A stretch of DNA of 64,000 nt, from assembly GCA_964451305.1 (NCBI GenBank), contig CAYVHV010000004.1, positions 1 to 64,000 of the forward strand, in the 5' to 3' direction. Within the stretch, counting starts at the first letter, position 1. The number at the start of each line of letters is the position of its first letter. This DNA is from SHLQ01 sp964451305. Lineage in GTDB: Bacteria > Actinomycetota > Acidimicrobiia > Acidimicrobiales > SHLQ01. Below are positions 1-7,726 of this stretch, piece by piece. The notes under the pieces are model-generated. The model was not told the origin of the DNA. It made no database searches and saw only the letters and a program-made list of their open reading frames with translations. The translations under genes and the position numbers were made by a program.

Positions 1-206
1 GGTGCGATGTGTATGCACCGCATCATCCCCGGGGGTACCCCGGAGTGGTCATGGAGATGCATCGATGCACGCATCGAGACCTCTCCTTCCCTTGGCTCGA
101 AGCCACCCCGCTGTCGTTGGTTCAACAGTAAACCCGAGCGAGATGTCACCCAAAATCTGCCGATTACCTCGCCTACCCCTCGTACCGTTCGCCGAGATGT
201 ATCGGT
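1..206. other. Window-edge stretch without a recognisable gene
   Basis: No convincing coding region is visible. The short open frames here are antisense or out-of-frame to the next gene and lack family features. The stretch contains a 12-base palindrome TGCATCGATGCA at 58-69 and a small G/C hairpin near 30-44 (CCGGGG/CCCCGG arms). It lies downstream of the minus-strand gene that ends at 207, so it may hold that gene's terminator or the upstream region of a gene outside the window. Confidence 0.4.
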
Positions 207-1016
207 CTACGCGGCCTCGTCGTTTGCGATACGCCACGTTCGATCGGGGTTGCTGGCAGCTTCACCATCGAAGAGCGCACGTATCGAGTCGATTTCGATG
301 GACCCCGGAAAGGTGAACGCTGCGGCCTGGCCTCCCGCATCACCATCGAGACGTCCACCGAGCTCTACGACTCTCGGAGCGAAGAACTCGATCTCCCAAT
401 CACCGAGGGTTTGCACCGCGAGGTTGCCGTTGCGGGCGGTGACCTCGAAGGTTGCATCGGTTCCGAGTGCGACGTGATCGCCAGATGCAACCCCAGACAC
501 GAGGAGCGGAGATACGAGCAACTCGAACGTTCCATCGGAGTGGGCAAAGGCGTGGAGGGACTCGACGACGGGTTCGCCGGTCTCGTCATGACCGGCCAAG
601 AGGTCGATCGTCGTGAGGTTGCCAAACATCCAGCTCAGCTTCGGCCAGTCCGCAACGACGCGGTCGATCGTCTCTTCGATCGTGTGGATCCCTACGGATA
701 GCGGCACGGTAAACACGCGCATTCGCGGTTCTTTTCCGTCCAAGCGTCCGCCCAATGCAGCCACGTGCTGAGCGAGTGCGTCGACCTCGCCCCACTCGCC
801 GAAGACTTGGATGGCAACGTTGCGACCCCACGTGATCAACTCGAACTGTCCATCGTCGGCCAATCGAATGTGATCATCGGCGGCCAACCCGCGAACGATC
901 ATGGGCGAATTGGCCAGCTCGAAGGTCTCCGAGTCTGGGACTCGCGCCGGTACCCGTTCGCGAATCCACTTGCCATCGGCACTCTTCTCTACAGCGATAT
1001 CGATGTCAACGCTCAT
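207..1016 (-). CDS. Duplicated DUF4265-like protein
   Basis: A 269-residue soluble protein with no signal peptide. It contains two copies of the same roughly 120-residue unit. Copy one (about 20-140) and copy two (about 155-265) share a segment of the type 'F-E-L-nonpolar-x-S-P-(M/L)-(I/L)-V-x-G-(L/V)-A-x-x-D-H-(I/V)', followed by 'G-N-x-A-(I/V)-Q-x-x-G-(E/D)-W' and 'LGGRLDG'. This pattern resembles DUF4265, small proteins of unknown function that sometimes occur as tandem copies. The start at 1016 is the first ATG of the frame. The gene stands alone on the minus strand, divergent from the AlkD-like gene. Function unknown; the family call is by pattern memory only. Confidence 0.6.
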   Translation of the reverse strand: MSVDIDIAVEKSADGKWIRERVPARVPDSETFELANSPMIVRGLAADDHIRLADDGQFELITWGRNVAIQVFGEWGEVDALAQHVAALGGRLDGKEPRMRVFTVPLSVGIHTIEETIDRVVADWPKLSWMFGNLTTIDLLAGHDETGEPVVESLHAFAHSDGTFELLVSPLLVSGVASGDHVALGTDATFEVTARNGNLAVQTLGDWEIEFFAPRVVELGGRLDGDAGGQAAAFTFPGSIEIDSIRALFDGEAASNPDRTWRIANDEAA

Positions 1017-1108
1017 TGGTTGCCACCCATCCCTTCACCGGCATTCCGCCGATCGATCAGCATCAAGATTTTAAACCCGGACACGGTTGTTTGCGGTAGA
1101 ACCTCGGT

Positions 1109-1792
1109 GTGGACATCGCTCAGCTTCGAGGTGAACTACTTGCGGTCGCCGATCCCTCTCGCGCCCCCGATATGGCTGCCTATATGAAGGACCAGTTCGT
1201 CTATCTCGGATGCTCAGCGGGGGAGCGGCGACTCGTGTCGAAGCCGATCATCCAGGCAGCGAAGAAGATGGACCCCGTTGAACTGCTCGAGATGGTCGGC
1301 CAGCTTTGGGATGAGCCAGAGCGCGAGTTTCACTACGTCGGCATGGATGCCGTCCGCGCCGGAGCAGCGCACCTGCGGGCCACCGACCTCGAAGCTGTAC
1401 GGGCGCTCATTTTGCGAACACCGTGGTGGGACACGGTCGACTCGCTCGCCGTCCATACCGTCGGGACGATGGTGACAAACCACCCCGCCCTCCTCGAGGT
1501 CATGGACGAATGGATCGAGGCTGAGGGCGATGCGGACGTCGCGGAGATGTGGCTCGCACGTACGGCCATCCTCCACCAACTCATGTACAAAGAACGGACC
1601 GACACCAACCGACTCTTCACGTATTGCTCGATGCGGTCGGAAAGCCCGGAGTTCTTTATGCGCAAGGCAATTGGGTGGGCGCTACGCCAATACGCTCGGA
1701 CCGACGCTGACGCGGTGCGAAACTTCGTTGCCGAGAACGTTGACTCGCTCTCGGGTCTGAGCAAGCGCGAAGCGCTCAAACATCTGTCATAG
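1109..1792 (+). CDS. AlkD-like DNA alkylation repair protein (HEAT-repeat)
   Basis: A 227-residue all-helical protein resembling DNA alkylation repair enzymes (AlkC/AlkD superfamily). AlkD-type glycosylases excise N3/N7-alkylated purines with a HEAT-repeat cradle. Family-like segments are 'AAYMKDQFVYLGCSAGERR' near residues 23-41, 'WWDTVDSLAVHTVG' near 111-124 (an active-site WWDxVD-type Asp), and 'SPEFFMRKAIGWALRQYAR' near 185-203, which is typical of the C-terminal repeats. The start is the GTG at 1109, and length matches the family. It converges with the thioesterase gene, with adjacent stop codons at 1792/1793. Substrate range cannot be inferred. Confidence 0.85.
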   Translation: MDIAQLRGELLAVADPSRAPDMAAYMKDQFVYLGCSAGERRLVSKPIIQAAKKMDPVELLEMVGQLWDEPEREFHYVGMDAVRAGAAHLRATDLEAVRALILRTPWWDTVDSLAVHTVGTMVTNHPALLEVMDEWIEAEGDADVAEMWLARTAILHQLMYKERTDTNRLFTYCSMRSESPEFFMRKAIGWALRQYARTDADAVRNFVAENVDSLSGLSKREALKHLS

Positions 1793-2299
1793 CTACTCGG
1801 CCGTGCGCGGGACCACGTTGTCCGGGTCGTCCCGATTCACCGCTATGAACAAGCCGTTCGCCTCGACCAGCGGTCTGCCTTCTGCGCTCATGATCGCCGC
1901 GCGGACCCGGACGGTCATCGAACTCGTTGGCAGACACGAGCCGCGGACCTCGTAAGGCCCGCCCGCGATCAGCACGGGTTGGCGGTAGCGAAGATCGAGC
2001 GTTCCGGTCGCTATTCGCGAATCGAGCGCCGCTCCAGCGATCCGGGCAGAGACGAAATCGAGCACGGTCGCCGAAAGTCCGCCCTGAACCCAACCCGGCG
2101 CACCCGTGTGCTCTTTCTCCGGAGCGAATGACGCAACGCCGGTGACCTCGCCTGAGGAATCGATCGAAATCGTCACGTCCGGATAGAGCGCTGACATGAT
2201 CCGCTTCGCCGCGGCCTTCGCCGGGTCGTGTTCTGGCGGGTACGGAGGTGTTGCGTTGGCCACCGACACAGCGTAGGAACTCCAATCCAGATGTGACAC
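1793..2299 (-). CDS. PaaI-type hotdog-fold thioesterase
   Basis: A 168-residue protein with a single hotdog fold. The central helix 'GWVQGGLSATVLDF' (about 89-102) corresponds to the acyl-CoA-binding helix of PaaI/4HBT thioesterases, where the Asp is often catalytic. It is followed by 'GTLDLRYRQPV', the usual outer strands. These enzymes hydrolyse acyl-CoA thioesters in the cytoplasm; the acyl substrate is not predictable here. Start is the GTG at 2299. The divergent neighbour at 2388 leaves an 88-base shared promoter region. Confidence 0.8.
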   Translation of the reverse strand: MSHLDWSSYAVSVANATPPYPPEHDPAKAAAKRIMSALYPDVTISIDSSGEVTGVASFAPEKEHTGAPGWVQGGLSATVLDFVSARIAGAALDSRIATGTLDLRYRQPVLIAGGPYEVRGSCLPTSSMTVRVRAAIMSAEGRPLVEANGLFIAVNRDDPDNVVPRTAE

Positions 2300-2387
2300 A
2301 CGGTTCGTCGCGGGCGGTTCGATTTCGTTGTGATCGTGCTACTTTTCGTTCGGTGGCGGAGATAAGGGACTGGACGCCGGTCGAACT

Positions 2388-4154
2388 GTGCTTGACATAA
2401 CTTCTGTTGGCGGAACTTCTCATTCGGTGCGCGCTCTTGTTGCGCTGATCGTCGTCGTACTCTTCGGAGCGTTTCTTCCGCTCTCCGCGACGAGCGCAGG
2501 TGCCCAAGCGAGTGACTGTACGGTTACTCGAAGCGGTGACGACAATGTCATCAACTGGCAGCGCGGTGACGGCACGAACGTGATTCGCCGCAACGGCGAC
2601 TGGCTCGCGACCCCAGACGATGGTGTGTCGACCTACCGTGATTCAAACGCGCCGTCGGGTGCGAGCTATGTCATTCGCACCCGCCCGGGCGGCAATATTG
2701 ATGACGTTTCGTGCACGCAGGGAGGCGCTCCAGCGGCCGGTTGCACCATCGACCGGGTCGGCTCGAACAACGTAGTGTCGTGGGACGATGACGGCGGGTT
2801 CCACGTTATTCGCCTGAACGGCGATTGGTTGTCGACGCCGGGCAACGGGCAATCCTCCTTCGTTCATAACGGCGGCCCAGCCAACGGCATCTACGTCGTG
2901 CGAACGTTCAGCGGAAACTCGAGCACCGACCGGTCATGTTCCGCTGGTGGTGGTGGTGGCGGCGGTCCGATCGGAGACGGTCCGTGCACGGTGTCGCGAA
3001 ATGGAAGCGACAACCTCATCTCCTGGACCGACGGGGGTGGCACAAACGTGCTGCGCCGAAACGGCGACTGGCTCACAACCCCAGGCCCAGGAGTCAGCTC
3101 ATTCCTCGATCGCGACGCATCATCCTCGGCAAATTACGAACTGCGAGTCTTCACCGCAGCCGGGCGACAAGACATCGCCTGCGTGCAAGGAAACGGAGGC
3201 ACAACACCCGTCGACGGTGACCGCCAGTTCGTCGTGCACATCAGCGTGGACGGCCTTCGCTCAGACTTCGTGAGCGCCCAGATCACGCCAAATCTCTTCC
3301 GACTTGCCGAGGAGGGCACCTTCACCCTCAACGCTCGGACCGACCCCGACGAGACCAGAACCCTGCCAAACCACACCTCCCAGTTCACCGGCCGCTTCGT
3401 CAACGGATCAAACGGTCACGGGGTCAACTTCAACAACGACATTCCAGGAGTCACCGCGCACGACACCGCAGGTGAATACGTCTCGTCGGTATTCGACGTC
3501 GTGCACGACAACGGCGGACGAACCGTCCTCTACAACGGCAAGGACAAGTTCGACCTCCACGAACGAAGCTGGATTCGCAGCGGAGCCAACGATGTCATCG
3601 GGGCCAATGACGGAACCGAGAAGATCGATGTCTTTGTCAAGGACAACCCACTGACCAGCTACGGCGACTTCATCGATGACCTCGTTGCCGGATCGGGAGA
3701 CACCTTCGGGTTCTTCCACATCCGGGAACCAGATTCGGCAGGACATCAACACAACTGGGGCTCGATCGAGTACCGCACCGGCGTGACGACCGGCGACCAG
3801 ACCATCGGTCAACTCATCGACGGTCTCGAGTTTGCGGGTGTGCTCGACCAGACGACGATCATCGTCACCTCCGACCACGGTGGGCCCAATGGGCAAGATC
3901 TTCATAACACCCCCGACGTACCCGAGGCGTACATCGTTCCCTTCGTCGTATGGGGAGATGGCGTTCGTGCCGGAACCGACCTCTATCAACTGAACCCCAC
4001 GAGTCGAACCGACCCTGGTCAAGACCAGATCGGCCGAGGCGGAGACCAACCAATTCGTGGTCACGACGCGGCGAACCTCGCCCTCGACATTCTGGGCCTT
4101 CCCGCAATCCCGGATTCCGATGTGAACGACCGCCAGGACCTCGACATCAACTAG
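2388..4154 (+). CDS. Secreted type I phosphodiesterase / alkaline-phosphatase-fold hydrolase with three N-terminal repeats
   Basis: A 588-residue exported protein. A signal peptide covers about residues 1-41, with a hydrophobic core and a probable AQA cleavage site. Three Cys-bounded repeats follow at 44-109, 119-184 and 200-265, each exactly 66 residues from Cys to Cys and each carrying 'NGDWL-x-TP-x-x-G-x-S'. A poly-Gly linker precedes repeat three. The C-terminal part is a nucleotide pyrophosphatase/phosphodiesterase domain (PF01663-like). Metal ligands are D288 in 'VDGLR', the nucleophile is T325 in 'TLPNH', and further ligands are 'EPDSAGH' (D449, H453) and 'TSDHGG' (D496, H497). It probably cleaves extracellular phosphodiesters or nucleotides. 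The start is a GTG at 2388; a GTG at 2427 is the alternative. I do not recognise the repeat as a named domain. Confidence 0.85.
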   Translation: MLDITSVGGTSHSVRALVALIVVVLFGAFLPLSATSAGAQASDCTVTRSGDDNVINWQRGDGTNVIRRNGDWLATPDDGVSTYRDSNAPSGASYVIRTRPGGNIDDVSCTQGGAPAAGCTIDRVGSNNVVSWDDDGGFHVIRLNGDWLSTPGNGQSSFVHNGGPANGIYVVRTFSGNSSTDRSCSAGGGGGGGPIGDGPCTVSRNGSDNLISWTDGGGTNVLRRNGDWLTTPGPGVSSFLDRDASSSANYELRVFTAAGRQDIACVQGNGGTTPVDGDRQFVVHISVDGLRSDFVSAQITPNLFRLAEEGTFTLNARTDPDETRTLPNHTSQFTGRFVNGSNGHGVNFNNDIPGVTAHDTAGEYVSSVFDVVHDNGGRTVLYNGKDKFDLHERSWIRSGANDVIGANDGTEKIDVFVKDNPLTSYGDFIDDLVAGSGDTFGFFHIREPDSAGHQHNWGSIEYRTGVTTGDQTIGQLIDGLEFAGVLDQTTIIVTSDHGGPNGQDLHNTPDVPEAYIVPFVVWGDGVRAGTDLYQLNPTSRTDPGQDQIGRGGDQPIRGHDAANLALDILGLPAIPDSDVNDRQDLDIN

Positions 4155-4254
4155 GTGCCAGTTGCTCTGGTGACCATTCCTCGGTGACAGGGACGTGGTG
4201 CCCAGCGCGCAGCCCGGGTTGAGCTGTCCTCAGCTCGATTGCTAAGCAGTGGTC

Positions 4255-5745
4255 ATGGCCCTCGTAATCGGTATCGACTCATCTACCCAGTCCACAAAAG
4301 CGGAGCTTCGCGATCTTGAGAGCGGCGAACTAATCGCCACGGGAAAGGCTCCGCACCCAGCCACTCAGCCACCCGTCTCCGAACAAGACCCCGGGTCGTG
4401 GTGGCACGCGTTGGTCGACGCTGTCCAACAACTCGGAGACCGACGTGCCGAAGCGGTCGCCATCTCGGTCGCTGGCCAACAACACGGCCTGGCGCTCGTC
4501 GATGACACAGGCGCATCACTTCGACCAGCGAAGCTGTGGAACGACACCACCTCGGCGCCGAACGCCGAACGCCTCGTCGATCAACTCGGTGCCGAGTGGT
4601 TCTCTTCGAACACCGGCTCGGTTCCGGTAGCGGCCTTCACCGTGACAAAGCTTGCCTATGTCGCCGAACACGAGCCCGACATCATCGGCCAGGTCGCAAA
4701 GGTTATGTTGCCCCACGACTATCTGACCTGGAAACTCTCCGGGGAACACGTCACCGACCGAGGCGATGCATCCGGCACCGGATGGTTCGACGGAGCACAC
4801 GACACCTACCTTCCCGAAGCCGTTCGAGCAGCGATTGGATCGGACGCGGACTGGTCTGACCGTCTCCCACGAGTCCTCGGTCCACGCGACGCCGCCGGGC
4901 CGATCCTCGGATCAGTCGCAGGTGAGCTCGGAATCTCCGAAGACGTCATCGTCGGCCCAGGAACCGGCGACAACATGGGAGCAGCGCTCGGTCTGGGGTT
5001 GGCCCCTGGCGACGTCGTTGTCTCCCTCGGCACGTCCGGGACCGTCTATGCAAAGTCTGATCAGCGAACGACCGACATCACGGGCGCCGTCGCCGGCTTC
5101 AGCGACGCAACCGGGGCGTTTCTCCCGCTCGTATGCACATTGAATGCAACGAAAGTGACCGACACGGTGGCGAGGTGGCTCGGAACGGACGCTCCCGGAT
5201 TGGCCGAATTAGCCCTCGCTGCCGGTACCGAAGCAATCTCCCCGGTACTCGTCCCCTACTTCGATGGGGAACGCACCCCGGATCGTCCAGAATCCAACGG
5301 AATCATGGTCGGTCTCACCAACGAGACCAGCCGCGAACACCTGGCCCGAGCCGCCCATGACGGTGTGATTTGTGGGCTTCTCGAAGGGTTGAGCGCACTC
5401 GAACGTTGCGGTGGCTCGAGCAACGGCCGACTGCTCCTCGTCGGCGGCGGTGCACGGTCTGAGGCCTATCGCCAACGCTTGGCAGACATTGCAGGGCGTG
5501 ATGTCCACATCCCCGAAAATGACGAGACCGTGGCGACCGGAGCTGCCCTCCAAGCAGCGGTCGTATACGGCGCCTCGGCCGATTCTGACGCAGATTTTGA
5601 TAGCGTCGCTGAAAATTGGTCGTTGAAAAAGACTCAGTTCACGACTCCGCGTGCCGACTCCATAGGTGATGACATCCGCGATCGATACCGCAGCGCCGCG
5701 TCTTTTGACGACGGTCTGTGCCGAGCACCATTGGCGACGAGCTAG
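4255..5745 (+). CDS. xylB: Xylulokinase (FGGY carbohydrate kinase)
   Basis: About 496 residues, full length for FGGY kinases. It phosphorylates D-xylulose with ATP to xylulose 5-phosphate for the pentose phosphate pathway. The sequence shows the N-terminal phosphate loop 'GIDSSTQSTKAEL', the xylulokinase-type sugar-binding segment 'AGQQHG', 'PHDYLTWKLSG', the catalytic-Asp region 'GTGDNMGAALG', and the C-terminal ATP-binding 'LLVGGGARSEAYRQRLADI'. The start is the ATG at 4255; a GTG two codons upstream (4249) is possible. No xylose isomerase or sugar transporter lies beside it, so the physiological sugar is uncertain within FGGY kinases. Confidence 0.85.
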   Translation: MALVIGIDSSTQSTKAELRDLESGELIATGKAPHPATQPPVSEQDPGSWWHALVDAVQQLGDRRAEAVAISVAGQQHGLALVDDTGASLRPAKLWNDTTSAPNAERLVDQLGAEWFSSNTGSVPVAAFTVTKLAYVAEHEPDIIGQVAKVMLPHDYLTWKLSGEHVTDRGDASGTGWFDGAHDTYLPEAVRAAIGSDADWSDRLPRVLGPRDAAGPILGSVAGELGISEDVIVGPGTGDNMGAALGLGLAPGDVVVSLGTSGTVYAKSDQRTTDITGAVAGFSDATGAFLPLVCTLNATKVTDTVARWLGTDAPGLAELALAAGTEAISPVLVPYFDGERTPDRPESNGIMVGLTNETSREHLARAAHDGVICGLLEGLSALERCGGSSNGRLLLVGGGARSEAYRQRLADIAGRDVHIPENDETVATGAALQAAVVYGASADSDADFDSVAENWSLKKTQFTTPRADSIGDDIRDRYRSAASFDDGLCRAPLATS

Positions 5746-5920
5746 GCAGCGACCAGCGGCTGCTGCTTGCCGCACCGGCCTTTTGACCCGTATTTCACGG
5801 GCCAAAGAACCTGCTTTAGTCCTTCCGGACCATCAAACGATCTCTCACAACGTCGATTGATTACGTACACACCGAACCCGCGTGCGAACCGAGCGCATGC
5901 GGAACTGGAAGGAAAGTTCA

Positions 5921-7318
5921 ATGAAAAAGCGGATTACAGGGTTTGCCGTGCTTGCGGCAGTGCTCTTGCAGGCCTCGCCGGTCGCAGCACAGGCAACAGA
6001 GAAGGTCGACACAAGCGTGCCGGGCGTCTTTGCAGACAACCTGTTCATCATGTTCTGTGCGATGTTCGTGATCTTCATGCAGGCGGGCTTCGCAATGGTC
6101 GAGGCTGGCTTGACCCGTGCAAAGAACGCAGCACACATGATGCTCAAGAACCTCCTCGACTTCGTGGTGGGTGCATCTGGATTCGCTCTCGTGGGTTACC
6201 ACATTGCATTCAGCGGTGCCGCATGGTTCGGCTTCGACTGGTTGTGGGGTGCTCCCGACGACCTTGCTCCCTACACCAACAACCTGGCCCTTCCGGTCCA
6301 CTTCTTGTTCCAGATGGGCTTCGCTGCTGCAACCGCAACGATCGTTTCTGGTGCAGTTGCTGAGCGTGTGCAGTTCAAGGCGTACTTCACCTACTCGGCC
6401 ATGCTCTCGTCGATCATCTACCCAGTTGTCGTCAGCTGGGTGTGGAACCTCGATGGTTGGCTTGCTCAGGCTGGATTCGTCGACCTCGCAGGCGGCTCGC
6501 TCGTCCACGGTGTTGGCGGCATGGCCGCCCTTATCGGTGCGAAGATTCTCGGTCCTCGCATCGGACGCTTCGACGCAGACGGCAACTCGATCCCAATCCC
6601 GGGCCACAACGTGCCGCTCGCTGTTCTCGGTGTCTTCATCCTCCTCGTTTCATGGTTTGCGTTCAACGCCGGCTCTATCCTCTCGGCTGACATTCAGCTC
6701 GGTCAGGTCGCTGCTGTCACCGCAATGGGTGCAGCATTCGGCGGCCTCGGCGGCACGATCACTACGTGGCTCTCGCTGAAGGTTCCAGACGTGACCCTCA
6801 TCGGTAACGGTGTCCTCGGTGGCCTCGTGGCCATTACCGGTGGCGCACTCAACTTCAACATCTTTGCCGGAATGATCGTCGGCACAATCGGCGGCGTCAT
6901 CGCCACCACCGGCGTGCTCCTGCTCGACCGCATCAAGATCGACGATCCCGTCGGCGCAATCCCGGTCCACCTCTTCTGTGGATCGTTCGGCATCATCGCC
7001 GTCGGTATCTTTGCTGACCCTGACGCGGTCATCGGTGGCGAAGGTCCAGCAGGCCTTCTCTACGGCGGCTTCGATCTCCTCGGAACCCAGATCCTTGGTC
7101 TCGTCGCAGTCCTCGGCTTCGTTGCCATCACCTCTGGCGCCATGTTCGTTGTCCTCCGCGAGATCGGCTGGCTCCGAGTATCGGTCGAAGAGGAAATGAT
7201 CGGTCTCGATATTGCCGAGCACGCACTGCCTGCTTACAACGATGACTTCGTCGACTACACCGACGCACTTGTCGAGGACGAAATCGACGCCTTCTACGAG
7301 GACGAGTTCGCCGGGTAA
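5921..7318 (+). CDS. amt: Ammonium transporter Amt
   Basis: A 465-residue integral membrane channel that takes up NH4+/NH3. It begins with a cleavable signal-like segment (MKKRITGFAVLAAVLLQASPV), as in many Amt proteins, followed by about 11 transmembrane helices. Family marks include 'MVEAGLTRAKN', the pore His in 'GGSLVHGVGGMAALIGAK' and the second pore His in 'PVHLFCGSFGI'. The C-terminal tail is unusually acidic (many Asp/Glu after about residue 425). The ATG at 5921 is preferred over an upstream frame extension because GGAAGG lies just upstream of it. No glnK follows. Instead a SHOCT protein and a signalling operon follow on the same strand. Confidence 0.95.
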   Translation: MKKRITGFAVLAAVLLQASPVAAQATEKVDTSVPGVFADNLFIMFCAMFVIFMQAGFAMVEAGLTRAKNAAHMMLKNLLDFVVGASGFALVGYHIAFSGAAWFGFDWLWGAPDDLAPYTNNLALPVHFLFQMGFAAATATIVSGAVAERVQFKAYFTYSAMLSSIIYPVVVSWVWNLDGWLAQAGFVDLAGGSLVHGVGGMAALIGAKILGPRIGRFDADGNSIPIPGHNVPLAVLGVFILLVSWFAFNAGSILSADIQLGQVAAVTAMGAAFGGLGGTITTWLSLKVPDVTLIGNGVLGGLVAITGGALNFNIFAGMIVGTIGGVIATTGVLLLDRIKIDDPVGAIPVHLFCGSFGIIAVGIFADPDAVIGGEGPAGLLYGGFDLLGTQILGLVAVLGFVAITSGAMFVVLREIGWLRVSVEEEMIGLDIAEHALPAYNDDFVDYTDALVEDEIDAFYEDEFAG

Positions 7319-7369
7319 CCCCCCGAGACTCGAACTCTCAGGCTTAGGTACGGACTCCGAAAGGCAATC

Positions 7370-7705
7370 GTGGCAAACGACCGCAAAAAACAAAACCTTG
7401 AAGTTCTTCGGAACGCGGTCGACAAAGGCCGTAGCGGAGGAAACGGCGCACCAGGTAGTGGCGGTGGCAGCGGTGACGGCAACCAGATCATGTACCGCGG
7501 CAAGCCCGTAGGACGATCCGGTGGACGTGGCGGTGCCCCAGGCGCACCCGGTGGTGCCGCACGAGCACCGAAAAACCAAGGTCAGGCGAACGATAACGGA
7601 GATGTCAAGGAAGCGCTCCGCAAACTCACCCAGCTATTCAACGATGGCCTGATCACTACGGCCGAGTACGACGCAAAACGAGCAGAAATTCTCAACCGCC
7701 TCTAG
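7370..7705 (+). CDS. Small SHOCT-domain protein with Gly-rich linker
   Basis: A 111-residue protein: a basic N terminus, a Gly/Ala/Pro-rich disordered middle (about 22-75), and a C-terminal SHOCT module (about 80-111) with the typical 'LRKLTQLFNDGLITTAEYDAKRAEILNRL' pattern, given here only as key residues L, F, G-L-I-T, E-Y and K. SHOCT modules are short oligomerisation helices. The start is a GTG at 7370. It sits 51 bases after amt and 21 before the kinase, so it is probably co-transcribed with one or both. Specific role unknown. Confidence 0.75.
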   Translation: MANDRKKQNLEVLRNAVDKGRSGGNGAPGSGGGSGDGNQIMYRGKPVGRSGGRGGAPGAPGGAARAPKNQGQANDNGDVKEALRKLTQLFNDGLITTAEYDAKRAEILNRL

Positions 7706-7726
7706 GCGAGGGGACAGAAAAGAACC

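Noticed and set aside
1..206. Overlapping short open frames at the window start
   Set aside because: Several frames are open on both strands with Arg/Pro/Ser-rich, featureless translations, typical of non-coding shadows in G+C-rich DNA.
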